DNA of 64,000 nt, from contig NZ_JAHRWL010000001.1 in the NCBI RefSeq assembly GCF_019104745.1, forward strand, positions 1,345,001 through 1,409,000, in the 5' to 3' direction. Shown here piece after piece: positions 1 through 7,313 of the stretch; the first letter of the stretch is position 1, and every line of letters begins with the position of its first letter. The notes under the pieces are model-generated. The model was not told the DNA's origin. It saw nothing but the letters and a program-made list of their open reading frames with translations, and did no database searches. The stretch comes from Thalassococcus arenae (GTDB lineage Bacteria; Pseudomonadota; Alphaproteobacteria; Rhodobacterales; Rhodobacteraceae). A program made the translations under genes and the position numbers.

Positions 1-306
1 CAGGGTATCCGGGTCTCGGTCGTCTGCCCGCAATACGTCGCGACGCCGCTTCTGGGCTACGCCGACGGCGCGCCGCAGGGCCGACCGCATGACCGGGTGA
101 TTCTGCCGGACGATGTCGCCGGGGCGTTGATGGACGGCCTGGCCGAAAACCGGTTCCTGATCCTTCCGCATCCCGAGGTGGCCGGGTACATGCGGTTGCG
201 CGGTGTGGACATGGAGGCGTGGATCAAGGCGATGCGGAAGCTGCGCAAGGCCGCGCTTGCCGACGGAGTGCCCGACAACCTTTCCCAGCTGCACCGGCGG
301 ATCTAG
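1..306 (+). CDS. SDR family oxidoreductase, C-terminal fragment
   Basis: The gene enters from the left edge in frame 1, so only about 101 C-terminal residues are visible. The first residues (GIRVSVVCPQYVATPLLG) match the segment after the catalytic Tyr/Lys in classical short-chain dehydrogenases (G-I-R-V-xxV-xP-xxV-xTP-L). The cofactor-binding Gly motif and the active-site Tyr lie outside the window, so substrate and cofactor cannot be judged. The TAG stop overlaps the opposite-strand stop of the Hpt gene in a shared CTAG, so the two genes converge with no spacer. Family assignment is fairly secure; function is unknown. Confidence 0.75.
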   Translation, partial: QGIRVSVVCPQYVATPLLGYADGAPQGRPHDRVILPDDVAGALMDGLAENRFLILPHPEVAGYMRLRGVDMEAWIKAMRKLRKAALADGVPDNLSQLHRRI

Positions 307-626
307 GCGGCAAGGCGATTGGCCAGATCGGCGAAGAACAGGGATCGTGACTCGGCGAAAACGGTGGCGACCTGCGCCGCGACCCGGCCGGGATCGGTGT
401 CCGGCCGGCATTCCGCATCGGCGCAAAGCGACGCCAAGGCCGCGAAACCGAGATTCAGCGCCGAACCCTTCAGGAAATGCATCTGGTCACGAAACGCATC
501 GGTGTCTTCCGGCTGCAACCCGCCGATCGCGTTGTCGACTTCGGCAAGGAACAGATCGACCACCTCGTCGAAATCGGCGCCGCCGATTTCGTCCCTCAGT
601 TCGCGCACGCGGTTCCAATCGATCAT
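303..626 (-). CDS. Hpt (histidine phosphotransfer) domain protein
   Basis: A 107-residue stand-alone Hpt domain, which passes phosphate between a hybrid kinase and a response regulator. The phospho-acceptor motif is H50-FLKGSALNLG, the typical HxLKGSAxxxG signature on a four-helix bundle. The ATG at 626 is chosen because a strong AGGAGG lies just upstream; in-frame extension to 701 adds residues with no Hpt character. It is transcribed away from the response-regulator phosphatase that starts at 779, with 152 bp between them, so it may supply phosphate to that receiver. The pairing is inferred from proximity; no histidine kinase is adjacent. Confidence 0.85.
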   Translation of the reverse strand: MIDWNRVRELRDEIGGADFDEVVDLFLAEVDNAIGGLQPEDTDAFRDQMHFLKGSALNLGFAALASLCADAECRPDTDPGRVAAQVATVFAESRSLFFADLANRLAA

Positions 627-778
627 GGCCGACCTCCTGCGGGAACCCTCCTTCAAAGGTCTGAAGAAATGATTTCCCTGTCCGGCCGAAATGCGTGGCA
701 TTCGAATGTTCAGGGGCTGTTAGCAGTTCTTCAACAGCATCACCCCGTTGATCACGGCACCAACAAAGGCGATTCGGC

Positions 779-2065
779 GTGCAAGTTGTTTCGGAAAATC
801 ACTCCGATCCGGTGTCGGCGGGCGGCGCGGTCCGGCGAATCCTTGTCGTCGACGACAGCCGACTGCAACTGCGGATCCTGTCCAGCATGCTCGAAAAATG
901 GGGTTTCGAGGTCATTCAAGCCGATTCGGGCCGGCAAGCGCTCGACCTCTGCCGGCAATCGCCTCCGGATATCGTCCTTTCGGATTGGATCATGCCGGGA
1001 ATGACGGGGCTGGACCTGTGCCAGGCCTTTCGCGCGCGGTCGGTGGGGAATTTCGGCTATTTCATCCTGCTGACTTCGAAATCCGACAAGGAAGACATCG
1101 CTCGTGGTCTGGATGCGGGCGCCGACGATTTCCTGACCAAGCCGGTCAATCCCGCGGAATTGCGTGCGCGGATCAACGCTGGCGCCCGGATCGTGTCGAT
1201 GGAACGCGAATTGTCCGACCAGAAGCGGGTTGTGCAGGATACGCTTGACGAATTGCGCGTCGTGCACGCGGCAATCGACAAGGATTTGCAACAGGCCCGC
1301 AAGATCCAGCAATCGCTCATCCCGGCCCGCAGCCAGGTCGTCGGATCGTCCCGCATCAGCTTGATGGTGCATCCCTGCGGTCATGTCGGTGGCGATCTTG
1401 TGGGTGTCTTCGCTCAGGATGACGACCAACTGGGCCTGTATTCCATCGACGTTTCCGGTCATGGCATCACATCGGCGATGGTAACGGCGCGGATCGCCGG
1501 ATACCTGTCGAACACGTTTCACGATCAGAACCTCGCGCTGGAACCGGGCGCGGATGGCCAATATGCGCTGCGCCAGCCCGAAGCCACGGCCCGGTTGCTG
1601 AATCAGAGGCTGGCCGCCGACCGCGGCGTCGAACAGTATTTCACCATGGCCTATGCAACCATCGACAGCGAAAGCGGATCGGTCAGGATGGTTCAGGCCG
1701 GTCATCCACCACCGCTCTTGCTGCGTCACGACGGGTCGTTCGCGTTTCTCGGCAATGGCGGGTTGCCGATCGGACTGGTCGACGAGGTCAGCCATGACAG
1801 GGTCGAATTCGATCTCGGACCCGGGGACAAGCTGATCCTCTACTCGGACGGCTTTACCGAGGCGGAAATGCGCGGTGGCGGAATGCTGGGAGAAGACGGT
1901 CTTGTCGATCTCGTGCGCGCGGCGGCCGCCGTCGCGCAGGGCGTCGAGATGCTCGAGGACATGTTCTGGCGGCTGACATCGGCGATGCGCGACGGCGGCC
2001 GGCTGGCCGATGACGTCTCGGCCGCGATGATCGAGTTCGGCTGCGAAGCGCCGCGACCCCCCTAG
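779..2065 (+). CDS. Response regulator with C-terminal PP2C-type (SpoIIE/RsbU-like) phosphatase
   Basis: 428 residues. Residues about 20-135 form a receiver domain with acidic pair D25/D26, phospho-acceptor D69, T99 and K121. A linker with coiled-coil character (about 140-180) leads to a PPM/SpoIIE phosphatase with metal ligands in GGDL (D206) and DVSGHG (D224) and a later SDGFTEA motif. Such proteins dephosphorylate an anti-sigma-factor antagonist in partner-switching systems. RbaY of Rhodobacter capsulatus, which influences gene transfer agent production, is a known protein of this type. No RbaV/RbaW-like genes are visible here. The start is GTG at 779 with only a weak ribosome-binding site. 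It converges on the Nudix gene with a shared CTAG stop. Confidence 0.88.
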   Translation: MQVVSENHSDPVSAGGAVRRILVVDDSRLQLRILSSMLEKWGFEVIQADSGRQALDLCRQSPPDIVLSDWIMPGMTGLDLCQAFRARSVGNFGYFILLTSKSDKEDIARGLDAGADDFLTKPVNPAELRARINAGARIVSMERELSDQKRVVQDTLDELRVVHAAIDKDLQQARKIQQSLIPARSQVVGSSRISLMVHPCGHVGGDLVGVFAQDDDQLGLYSIDVSGHGITSAMVTARIAGYLSNTFHDQNLALEPGADGQYALRQPEATARLLNQRLAADRGVEQYFTMAYATIDSESGSVRMVQAGHPPPLLLRHDGSFAFLGNGGLPIGLVDEVSHDRVEFDLGPGDKLILYSDGFTEAEMRGGGMLGEDGLVDLVRAAAAVAQGVEMLEDMFWRLTSAMRDGGRLADDVSAAMIEFGCEAPRPP

Positions 2066-2499
2066 CGCATCAAGCGTGCGACGAACGCCCGGTCACCGGG
2101 GTTGCCCAGCGAAAGAACAGCGACCTGTGGCGGCAGCCAAAGCGCCGTATGGCCTGCTTCCTCGGGCGGTCCCAGCCGCCTTACGGGGCGCGCGCGATAG
2201 ACGTAGCAGACCTTTTCGGCCCAGAGATCGTATTCCGGCATGAAGGTGAACCGCCGGAACCGGCCCAGCAGGACGGGCGCGGCAATCCGCCAGCCGGTTT
2301 CCTCGTGAACTTCGCGGTGCAGCGCGGTCAGCGGCGATTCCCCGGGATCGATTCCGCCACCGGGTAGCTGGATTTCCGGCTCCGGTTCGGATTGCCGTGT
2401 CAGCAACAGCGCGCCTCGCAGCGGCAACACCGCGTAGACACCGGGCCTGCGGCGGTAGCGGCGGCCGGGCTGTGGCGGCTCTCCGAATCGCGGTGTCAT
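2062..2499 (-). CDS. Nudix hydrolase
   Basis: 145 residues. The Nudix box is complete: GGGIDPGESPLTALHREVHEETGW fits GX5EX7REUXEEXGU, so Mg-dependent cleavage of a nucleoside-diphosphate-linked substrate is expected. The Arg-rich segment before the domain (RRYRRRPG) resembles members annotated as phosphohydrolases, but the substrate cannot be assigned. The ATG at 2499 has AAGGGA upstream; the longer open frame to 2610 would run across the promoter proposed for hslO and is rejected. The gene is divergent from hslO with 76 bp between. Confidence 0.85.
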   Translation of the reverse strand: MTPRFGEPPQPGRRYRRRPGVYAVLPLRGALLLTRQSEPEPEIQLPGGGIDPGESPLTALHREVHEETGWRIAAPVLLGRFRRFTFMPEYDLWAEKVCYVYRARPVRRLGPPEEAGHTALWLPPQVAVLSLGNPGDRAFVARLMR

Positions 2500-2507
2500 C
2501 GCTGTCC

Positions 2508-2536
2508 CTTGGTCTCTGCCTTGATCGCGCCTATAT
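2508..2536 (+). promoter_or_regulatory. Candidate RpoH (heat-shock sigma) promoter of hslO
   Basis: CTTG at 2508-2511, an 18-bp spacer, then CCTATAT at 2530-2536, about 40 bp before the hslO ATG. The layout fits alphaproteobacterial sigma-32-type promoters (CTTG and a C-rich TATAT-like -10) and has the same spacing as the element upstream of hslV. Hsp33 is a classic heat-shock gene. The call rests on pattern and context only. Confidence 0.55.
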
Positions 2537-2575
2537 GGCCGCGGTATGCCAATCGGCACCGGATAAGGAAACTCC

Positions 2576-3565
2576 ATGACACTGGCCAGCAAAATCGCCT
2601 GGGACGACACGGTCCTGCCGTTTCAGCTTGATCGGTCCGACATGCGCGGGCGCGTTGCGCGCCTGGATGGTGTGCTGGACGGTATCCTGAAGCAGCACGA
2701 CTACCCCGCTCCGGTCGAAGCACTGGTGGCCGAGATGGCCCTGTTGACCGCGCTGATCGGCCAGACGGTCAAACTGCGCTGGAAACTGTCGCTGCAGGTG
2801 CAGACCAACGGACCGGTGCGGATGATCGCCACCGATTACTTCGGCCCGGACGAAGAAGGTCAGCCGGCCCGCATTCGGGGCTATGCAAGCTTTGACCGCG
2901 ACCGCATCACCGACGATGCGCCGTTCGCCCAGTTGGGCAGCGGGTATTTCGCGATCCTGATCGACCAGGGCAAGGGCATGACACCTTACCAGGGAATCAC
3001 GCCCGTGGCGGGATCATCGCTTTCGGATTGCGCCGCGGCCTATTTCGCCCAGTCCGAACAGCTGCCGACGACCTTTGCTTTGTCCTATGGCCGGTCGAGC
3101 GAGCCGGGCGTGCCCGAGCATTGGCGTGCCGGCGGCTTGATGATCCAGCACATGCCCAAGGCCTCGCCCTTTGCCACAGGCGGCGGATCGGGAGAAGGCG
3201 GCCTGCTGAACGCACAGGACCTCATGCATGGCGATAACGGGGAAAACTGGACACGGATCAATGCCCATATCGGAACACTGGAAGAGCTGGAGCTGATCGG
3301 TCCTTCGGTGCCGCCGACCGACCTGCTGTATCGCCTGTTCCACGAGGAAGGCGCGCGGGTTTTCGATGCCCAGCCCGTCCGCTTCGGCTGCACCTGTTCC
3401 GAGGAACGCGTGCGCAAGAGCCTGTCGATCTATTCGGCCAAGGACATCGAGAAGATGACGACCGACAACGGTATCGTCACGGCCGATTGCCAATTCTGCG
3501 GCGCACATTACGAACTCGACCCCGCGTCGGTTGGCTTCGAGGCCAGAGACGATGACGCTGGATGA
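2576..3565 (+). CDS. hslO: Hsp33 redox-regulated holdase chaperone
   Basis: 329 residues, slightly longer than E. coli Hsp33. The C-terminal zinc/redox switch is intact: C272-T-C274 and C305-QF-C308, the four cysteines that bind zinc when reduced and form disulfides on oxidation and unfolding, activating the cytosolic holdase. The N-terminal domain includes the conserved LIGQTVKLRWKLSLQ region. The ATG has AAGGA upstream. It heads a tightly packed run: the next gene starts 14 bases before its stop and the CCA-adding enzyme follows by ATGA overlap. A sigma-32-like promoter precedes it. Confidence 0.95.
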   Translation: MTLASKIAWDDTVLPFQLDRSDMRGRVARLDGVLDGILKQHDYPAPVEALVAEMALLTALIGQTVKLRWKLSLQVQTNGPVRMIATDYFGPDEEGQPARIRGYASFDRDRITDDAPFAQLGSGYFAILIDQGKGMTPYQGITPVAGSSLSDCAAAYFAQSEQLPTTFALSYGRSSEPGVPEHWRAGGLMIQHMPKASPFATGGGSGEGGLLNAQDLMHGDNGENWTRINAHIGTLEELELIGPSVPPTDLLYRLFHEEGARVFDAQPVRFGCTCSEERVRKSLSIYSAKDIEKMTTDNGIVTADCQFCGAHYELDPASVGFEARDDDAG

Positions 3566-4154
3566 TGCCATCGCCGCCTTGGGCGCGGCGCTGGCGGCCC
3601 CGGCGCAGGCGTCGTCCGATTTCGACCTGAACGCCGGCGTCGTCCTGCCGCCGGGGCGTGTGTTGCGGCCCGCGGGGGTTCTGATCGCAGTCCAGCACGG
3701 GGCCGCAGGCGCCGAGGTGGTGCTGACCAAGCGGTCATCGCGGTTGAAACACCACCCTGGCCAAATCGCCTTTCCGGGCGGCAAGCAGGACGATACCGAT
3801 GCCGATGCCATCAATGCCGCATTGCGCGAAGCCCACGAGGAAATCGGGTTGCCGCCCTCGCAAGTCGAGGTCCTGGGCACCTTGCCGCCGCATGAAACCG
3901 TGACGAGTTTCACGATCACACCGGTTCTGGGTTGGATCAGGGACAGTTTTCATCCGGTTCCCGAGGCCGGCGAGGTCGACGAGGTGTTCTCGGTCCCGTT
4001 GGCGCATCTGGCCGATCCGTCGCGCTATTCCGTGCAATCCCGGCGCTGGCGCGGTCAGCAGCGGCACTATTACACGGTGCCGTTCGGGCCTTATTACATC
4101 TGGGGGGCGACGGCGCGCATCCTGCGCGGCCTGGCAGGCAGGATGGCCTCATGA
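3552..4154 (+). CDS. Nudix hydrolase of the CoA pyrophosphatase (NudL/PCD1) type
   Basis: 200 residues. The upstream family motif is present as TKRSSRLKHHPGQIAFPGGK, followed by the Nudix helix ALREAHEEIGL. The LKxHxGQxxFPGG element before the Nudix box is characteristic of coenzyme A pyrophosphatases, which split CoA or oxidised CoA into 4'-phosphopantetheine and 3',5'-ADP. The ATG at 3552 lies inside the end of hslO (14-bp overlap), indicating translational coupling; an in-frame start at 3531 would overlap more and lacks domain support. The end overlaps the CCA-adding enzyme gene by ATGA. Confidence 0.88.
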   Translation: MTLDDAIAALGAALAAPAQASSDFDLNAGVVLPPGRVLRPAGVLIAVQHGAAGAEVVLTKRSSRLKHHPGQIAFPGGKQDDTDADAINAALREAHEEIGLPPSQVEVLGTLPPHETVTSFTITPVLGWIRDSFHPVPEAGEVDEVFSVPLAHLADPSRYSVQSRRWRGQQRHYYTVPFGPYYIWGATARILRGLAGRMAS

Positions 4155-5329
4155 CGCGCGTCACCGGCGATTGGCTGACTCGGCCCGCGACACAGCGGGT
4201 CATGCGGCTTCTGACCGATGCCGGGCACCAAGCCTATGCCGTCGGGGGATGCGTGCGCAATGCGCTGCTGGGCGTCGCCGTGGCCGATGTGGACCTGTCC
4301 ACCGATGCGCGGCCCGAAACGGTTCTGGCGCTGGCGAAAAACGCGGGGCTCAAGGCCGTGCCGACCGGTATCGATCACGGCACGGTCACCGTCGTTTCGC
4401 AGGGCGAGGGTTACGAGATCACCACGTTCCGAGCGGATGTGGAAACCGACGGGCGCCGTGCAGTCGTCGCCTTTGCCGACGACATCCGGCAGGATGCAGT
4501 GCGCCGCGATTTCACCATGAACGCGCTTTACGCCGCCGCTGACGGAACGCTGGTCGATCCGCTGGGCGGTCTGCCCGATCTGCAGGCGCGCATCGTGCGC
4601 TTCATCGAGGATCCGACCCAGCGCATCCGCGAGGACTATCTGCGAATCCTGCGTTTCTTCCGCTTCACCGCTTGGTATGGCGATCCCGAACAGGGTCTGG
4701 ACGCCGAGGCGTTGGCGGCGATCGCCGCCAATCTCGACGGCCTGACCGGACTGTCGCGCGAGCGGGTCGGCGCCGAGATCACCAAGCTGCTTGGCGCGCC
4801 CGATCCGGCGCCGGCTGTCGCGGCGATGGCGCAGGCCGGGGTTCTGGCCGTGGTGCTGCCCGGCAGCGATCACAAGACCCTGGCGCCGCTTGTCCACCTC
4901 GAGGCAAGGCTGGGTCTGCAGGCCGACGCGATCCGCCGCCTTGCCACCACGGGGTTCGCCGATGGCGCCGGTCTGCGGCTGTCACGGGCCAAGCAAAGCC
5001 GCCTGACGCGCCTGCACGACCTGGTCTCGGACACGGCCGGGCTGGCCGAAATCGCCTGGCGGCATGGCGCGGACACGGCGCGCGACGTGCTGGCCTTGCG
5101 ATGCGCTGCCCTCGGCCACGAACCCGGCAAGGCCGACGAGACCGCGATCGCCGACGGCGCCGCGGCGCGCTTTCCCGTTACCGCCCGCGACCTGATGCCC
5201 GGCCTGCAGGGGGCGGAACTGGGCGCCGCACTGAAGGAAATGGAGCGGCGCTGGATCGCATCCGGTTTTTCGCTCGGTCGTGCCGATCTCCTGACGGGCA
5301 GGGGTGACAGCGGTGGCGATCTGGGGTAA
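4151..5329 (+). CDS. cca: CCA-adding tRNA nucleotidyltransferase / poly(A)-polymerase family
   Basis: 392 residues of the class II nucleotidyltransferase family that builds or repairs the tRNA 3' CCA end. The head domain has GGCVRNALLG (from residue 32) and the catalytic pair D46-x-D48 in DVDLSTDARPE. Next come the RRDFTMNALYA motif and the RNA/template segment EDYLRILRFFRF. The ATG at 4151 overlaps the preceding TGA, so the three genes from hslO to here form one operon. A poly(A) polymerase role cannot be excluded from sequence alone, but one such enzyme per genome with this architecture is normally the CCA enzyme. Confidence 0.92.
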   Translation: MTRVTGDWLTRPATQRVMRLLTDAGHQAYAVGGCVRNALLGVAVADVDLSTDARPETVLALAKNAGLKAVPTGIDHGTVTVVSQGEGYEITTFRADVETDGRRAVVAFADDIRQDAVRRDFTMNALYAAADGTLVDPLGGLPDLQARIVRFIEDPTQRIREDYLRILRFFRFTAWYGDPEQGLDAEALAAIAANLDGLTGLSRERVGAEITKLLGAPDPAPAVAAMAQAGVLAVVLPGSDHKTLAPLVHLEARLGLQADAIRRLATTGFADGAGLRLSRAKQSRLTRLHDLVSDTAGLAEIAWRHGADTARDVLALRCAALGHEPGKADETAIADGAAARFPVTARDLMPGLQGAELGAALKEMERRWIASGFSLGRADLLTGRGDSGGDLG

Positions 5330-5359
5330 TACCCACGCCATCCAATCGGAGGACAGCGC

Positions 5360-5395
5360 ATGCATCGTGACAGGTTTCTGATCAGCTTCGCCTGA
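5360..5395 (+). CDS. Possible 11-residue leader peptide upstream of the ABC exporter
   Basis: ATG at 5360 follows a strong GGAGGA with 6-base spacing and encodes MHRDRFLISFA before TGA at 5393-5395. It lies in the 139-bp gap between the CCA-adding enzyme and the first ABC half-transporter. Its stop sits directly ahead of two mutually exclusive hairpins, the geometry of a translation-coupled attenuator. The peptide has no run of one amino acid, so no sensed amino acid can be named. I infer a regulatory leader; it could also be a chance ORF behind a purine-rich stretch. Confidence 0.4.
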   Translation: MHRDRFLISFA

Positions 5396-5398
5396 GAA

Positions 5399-5429
5399 CC
5401 CTGCACGTGCGGGGATCATGGCCCCCGCA
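5399..5429 (+). promoter_or_regulatory. Competing hairpins, possible attenuator
   Basis: Two stems share one strand. Stem A pairs 5399-5404 with 5409-5414 around ACGT, with one T-G wobble. Stem B pairs TGCGGGG (5408-5414) with CCCCGCA (5423-5429) around an 8-base loop. A ribosome finishing the leader at 5395 would cover the 5' side of stem A and allow stem B. Only a weak T-rich stretch (5436-5449) follows, so classical intrinsic termination is uncertain. Confidence 0.35.
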
Positions 5430-5468
5430 ATTCCATGCGCTATTCTATTCCACCGGAAAGCCTCCGAC

Positions 5469-7313
5469 ATGTTCCGTTTCTTTGAAAATCTCGTCGACCC
5501 CTATGTCGACTACCCGCAAACCGACCGCCCGCCGCAATCGTTGTACGGGTTTCTCGCCGATTACGCACAGCCGTTCCGCGGCGTGTTCTTCCTTGCCGCC
5601 TTTCTGTCTGTCGTGGTCGCCGCGGTCGAGATCGGCCTGATCTGGGCGATGGGCTGGGTCGTCGATATCCTGGCCGGCGATCCGCAGACGGTGTGGGACT
5701 CGCATGGAACGACCCTGATCGCGCTCGGCGTTTTCGTGCTGTTGTTGCGCCCCCTGGTGCAGGCGATCGACGTGCTGATCCTCAACAACACGATCATGCC
5801 GAATTTCGGCACGCTGATCCGTTGGCGCGCGCATCGGCACGTGTTGCGGCAATCGGTGGGATGGTTCGAGAACGATTTCGCCGGGCGCATCGCCAACCGT
5901 ATCATGCAGACCCCCCCTGCCGCGGGCGAGGCGGTGTTCCAGGTCTTCGACGCCATCGCCTATGCCCTGGCCTATGTCGTCGGCGCGCTGGTGCTGCTGG
6001 GCGAGGCCGATCTGCGCCTGATGATCCCGCTGATCCTTTGGCTGGTCCTCTATGCTGCGCTGATGCGCTGGACGGTCACCCGCGTCGCACCGGCCTCCAA
6101 GGCCGCATCCGACGCGCGGTCCGAAGTGACGGGCCGGGTTGTCGACGCCTATACCAACATCCATTCGGTCAAGATGTTCGCGCACCACGATCGCGAACTG
6201 GCCTATGCCCGCGATGCGATCGACCACACACGGACGACCTTCATCCGCGAGATGCGGCTCTATACCATCATGGATGTCAGCCTGACGGCATTGAACGGCG
6301 TGCTGATCGTCGGCGTGGTGGGCTGGGCCATCGCGCTTTGGCTGCAAGGCGCGGCCAGCACCGGAACCGTTGCGGCCGCAGCGGCCCTGACTCTGCGCCT
6401 GAACGCCATGACCGGCTGGATCATGTGGGCGCTGACCACGCTGTTCCGCCAGCTTGGTGTCGTGTCCGAAGGGATGGAGACCATCGCCCAGCCCATCACC
6501 CTGACCGACGCGCCGGATGCAAGGCCGCTGAAGCTGAAGACCGGCAAGATCGAGCTCCGCTCGCTGACCCACCATTACGGGCGCGGGTCCGGTGGGCTTG
6601 ACGGCATCGACCTGACCATCGCGCCGGGCGAAAAGGTGGGCCTTGTCGGCCGGTCCGGCGCGGGCAAGTCGACGCTGGTCAAACTGCTCTTGCGCTTCTA
6701 CGACGCCGAAGGCGGGCGCATCCTGATCGACGGGCAGGACATCCGCACCGTCACCCAGCAAAGCTTGCGGCGACAGATCGGCATGGTGCAGCAGGACAGC
6801 TCGCTTTTGCACCGGTCGGTGCGCGAAAACATCCTCTATGGCCGCCCCGATGCAACCGAAGCGCAGATGATCGCCGCGGCGGAACAGGCACAAGCGCACC
6901 GGTTCATTCTTGACCTGCAAGACCCGCACGGCCGCACCGGCTATGACGCGCAGGTCGGCGAACGGGGCGTCAAGCTGTCGGGTGGACAACGCCAGCGCGT
7001 GGCGCTGGCCAGGGTCATCCTGAAGGACGCTCCGATCCTGCTGCTGGACGAGGCAACCAGCGCGCTGGACAGCGAAGTCGAGGCGGCGATCCAGGACACG
7101 CTGTATGGCATGATGGAAGGCAAGACGGTGATCGCCATCGCCCACCGCCTGAGCACCATTGCGCATATGGACCGCATCCTGGTTCTGGACCGCGGCCGCA
7201 TCGTCGAGCAGGGCAGCCATGATGCGCTTTTGGCGCAGGGTGGGCTATATGCCAGCTTCTGGACCCGGCAATCCGGCGGGTTCCTTGATCCCGATGCCGA
7301 GGCCGCGGAATGA
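5469..7313 (+). CDS. ABC transporter, fused permease/ATPase half-transporter (first subunit)
   Basis: 614 residues. An N-terminal exporter-type membrane domain (residues about 45-330, roughly six helices) is joined to an ATPase with Walker A GRSGAGKST, signature LSGGQRQR, Walker B ILLLDEATSALD and switch His in AHRLST. It resembles MsbA/multidrug type exporters. The ATG at 5469 is preferred (GGAAAG upstream); an in-frame ATG at 5418 falls inside the leader hairpins. The next gene encodes a close paralogue with ATGA overlap, so the functional unit is probably a heterodimer. Substrate unknown. Confidence 0.92.
   Translation: MFRFFENLVDPYVDYPQTDRPPQSLYGFLADYAQPFRGVFFLAAFLSVVVAAVEIGLIWAMGWVVDILAGDPQTVWDSHGTTLIALGVFVLLLRPLVQAIDVLILNNTIMPNFGTLIRWRAHRHVLRQSVGWFENDFAGRIANRIMQTPPAAGEAVFQVFDAIAYALAYVVGALVLLGEADLRLMIPLILWLVLYAALMRWTVTRVAPASKAASDARSEVTGRVVDAYTNIHSVKMFAHHDRELAYARDAIDHTRTTFIREMRLYTIMDVSLTALNGVLIVGVVGWAIALWLQGAASTGTVAAAAALTLRLNAMTGWIMWALTTLFRQLGVVSEGMETIAQPITLTDAPDARPLKLKTGKIELRSLTHHYGRGSGGLDGIDLTIAPGEKVGLVGRSGAGKSTLVKLLLRFYDAEGGRILIDGQDIRTVTQQSLRRQIGMVQQDSSLLHRSVRENILYGRPDATEAQMIAAAEQAQAHRFILDLQDPHGRTGYDAQVGERGVKLSGGQRQRVALARVILKDAPILLLDEATSALDSEVEAAIQDTLYGMMEGKTVIAIAHRLSTIAHMDRILVLDRGRIVEQGSHDALLAQGGLYASFWTRQSGGFLDPDAEAAE

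Noticed and set aside
303-2065. Shared CTAG stops at 303-306 and 2062-2065 as a regulatory signal
   Set aside because: Convergent genes whose TAG stops share a CTAG palindrome are expected by compaction; no other structure is seen.
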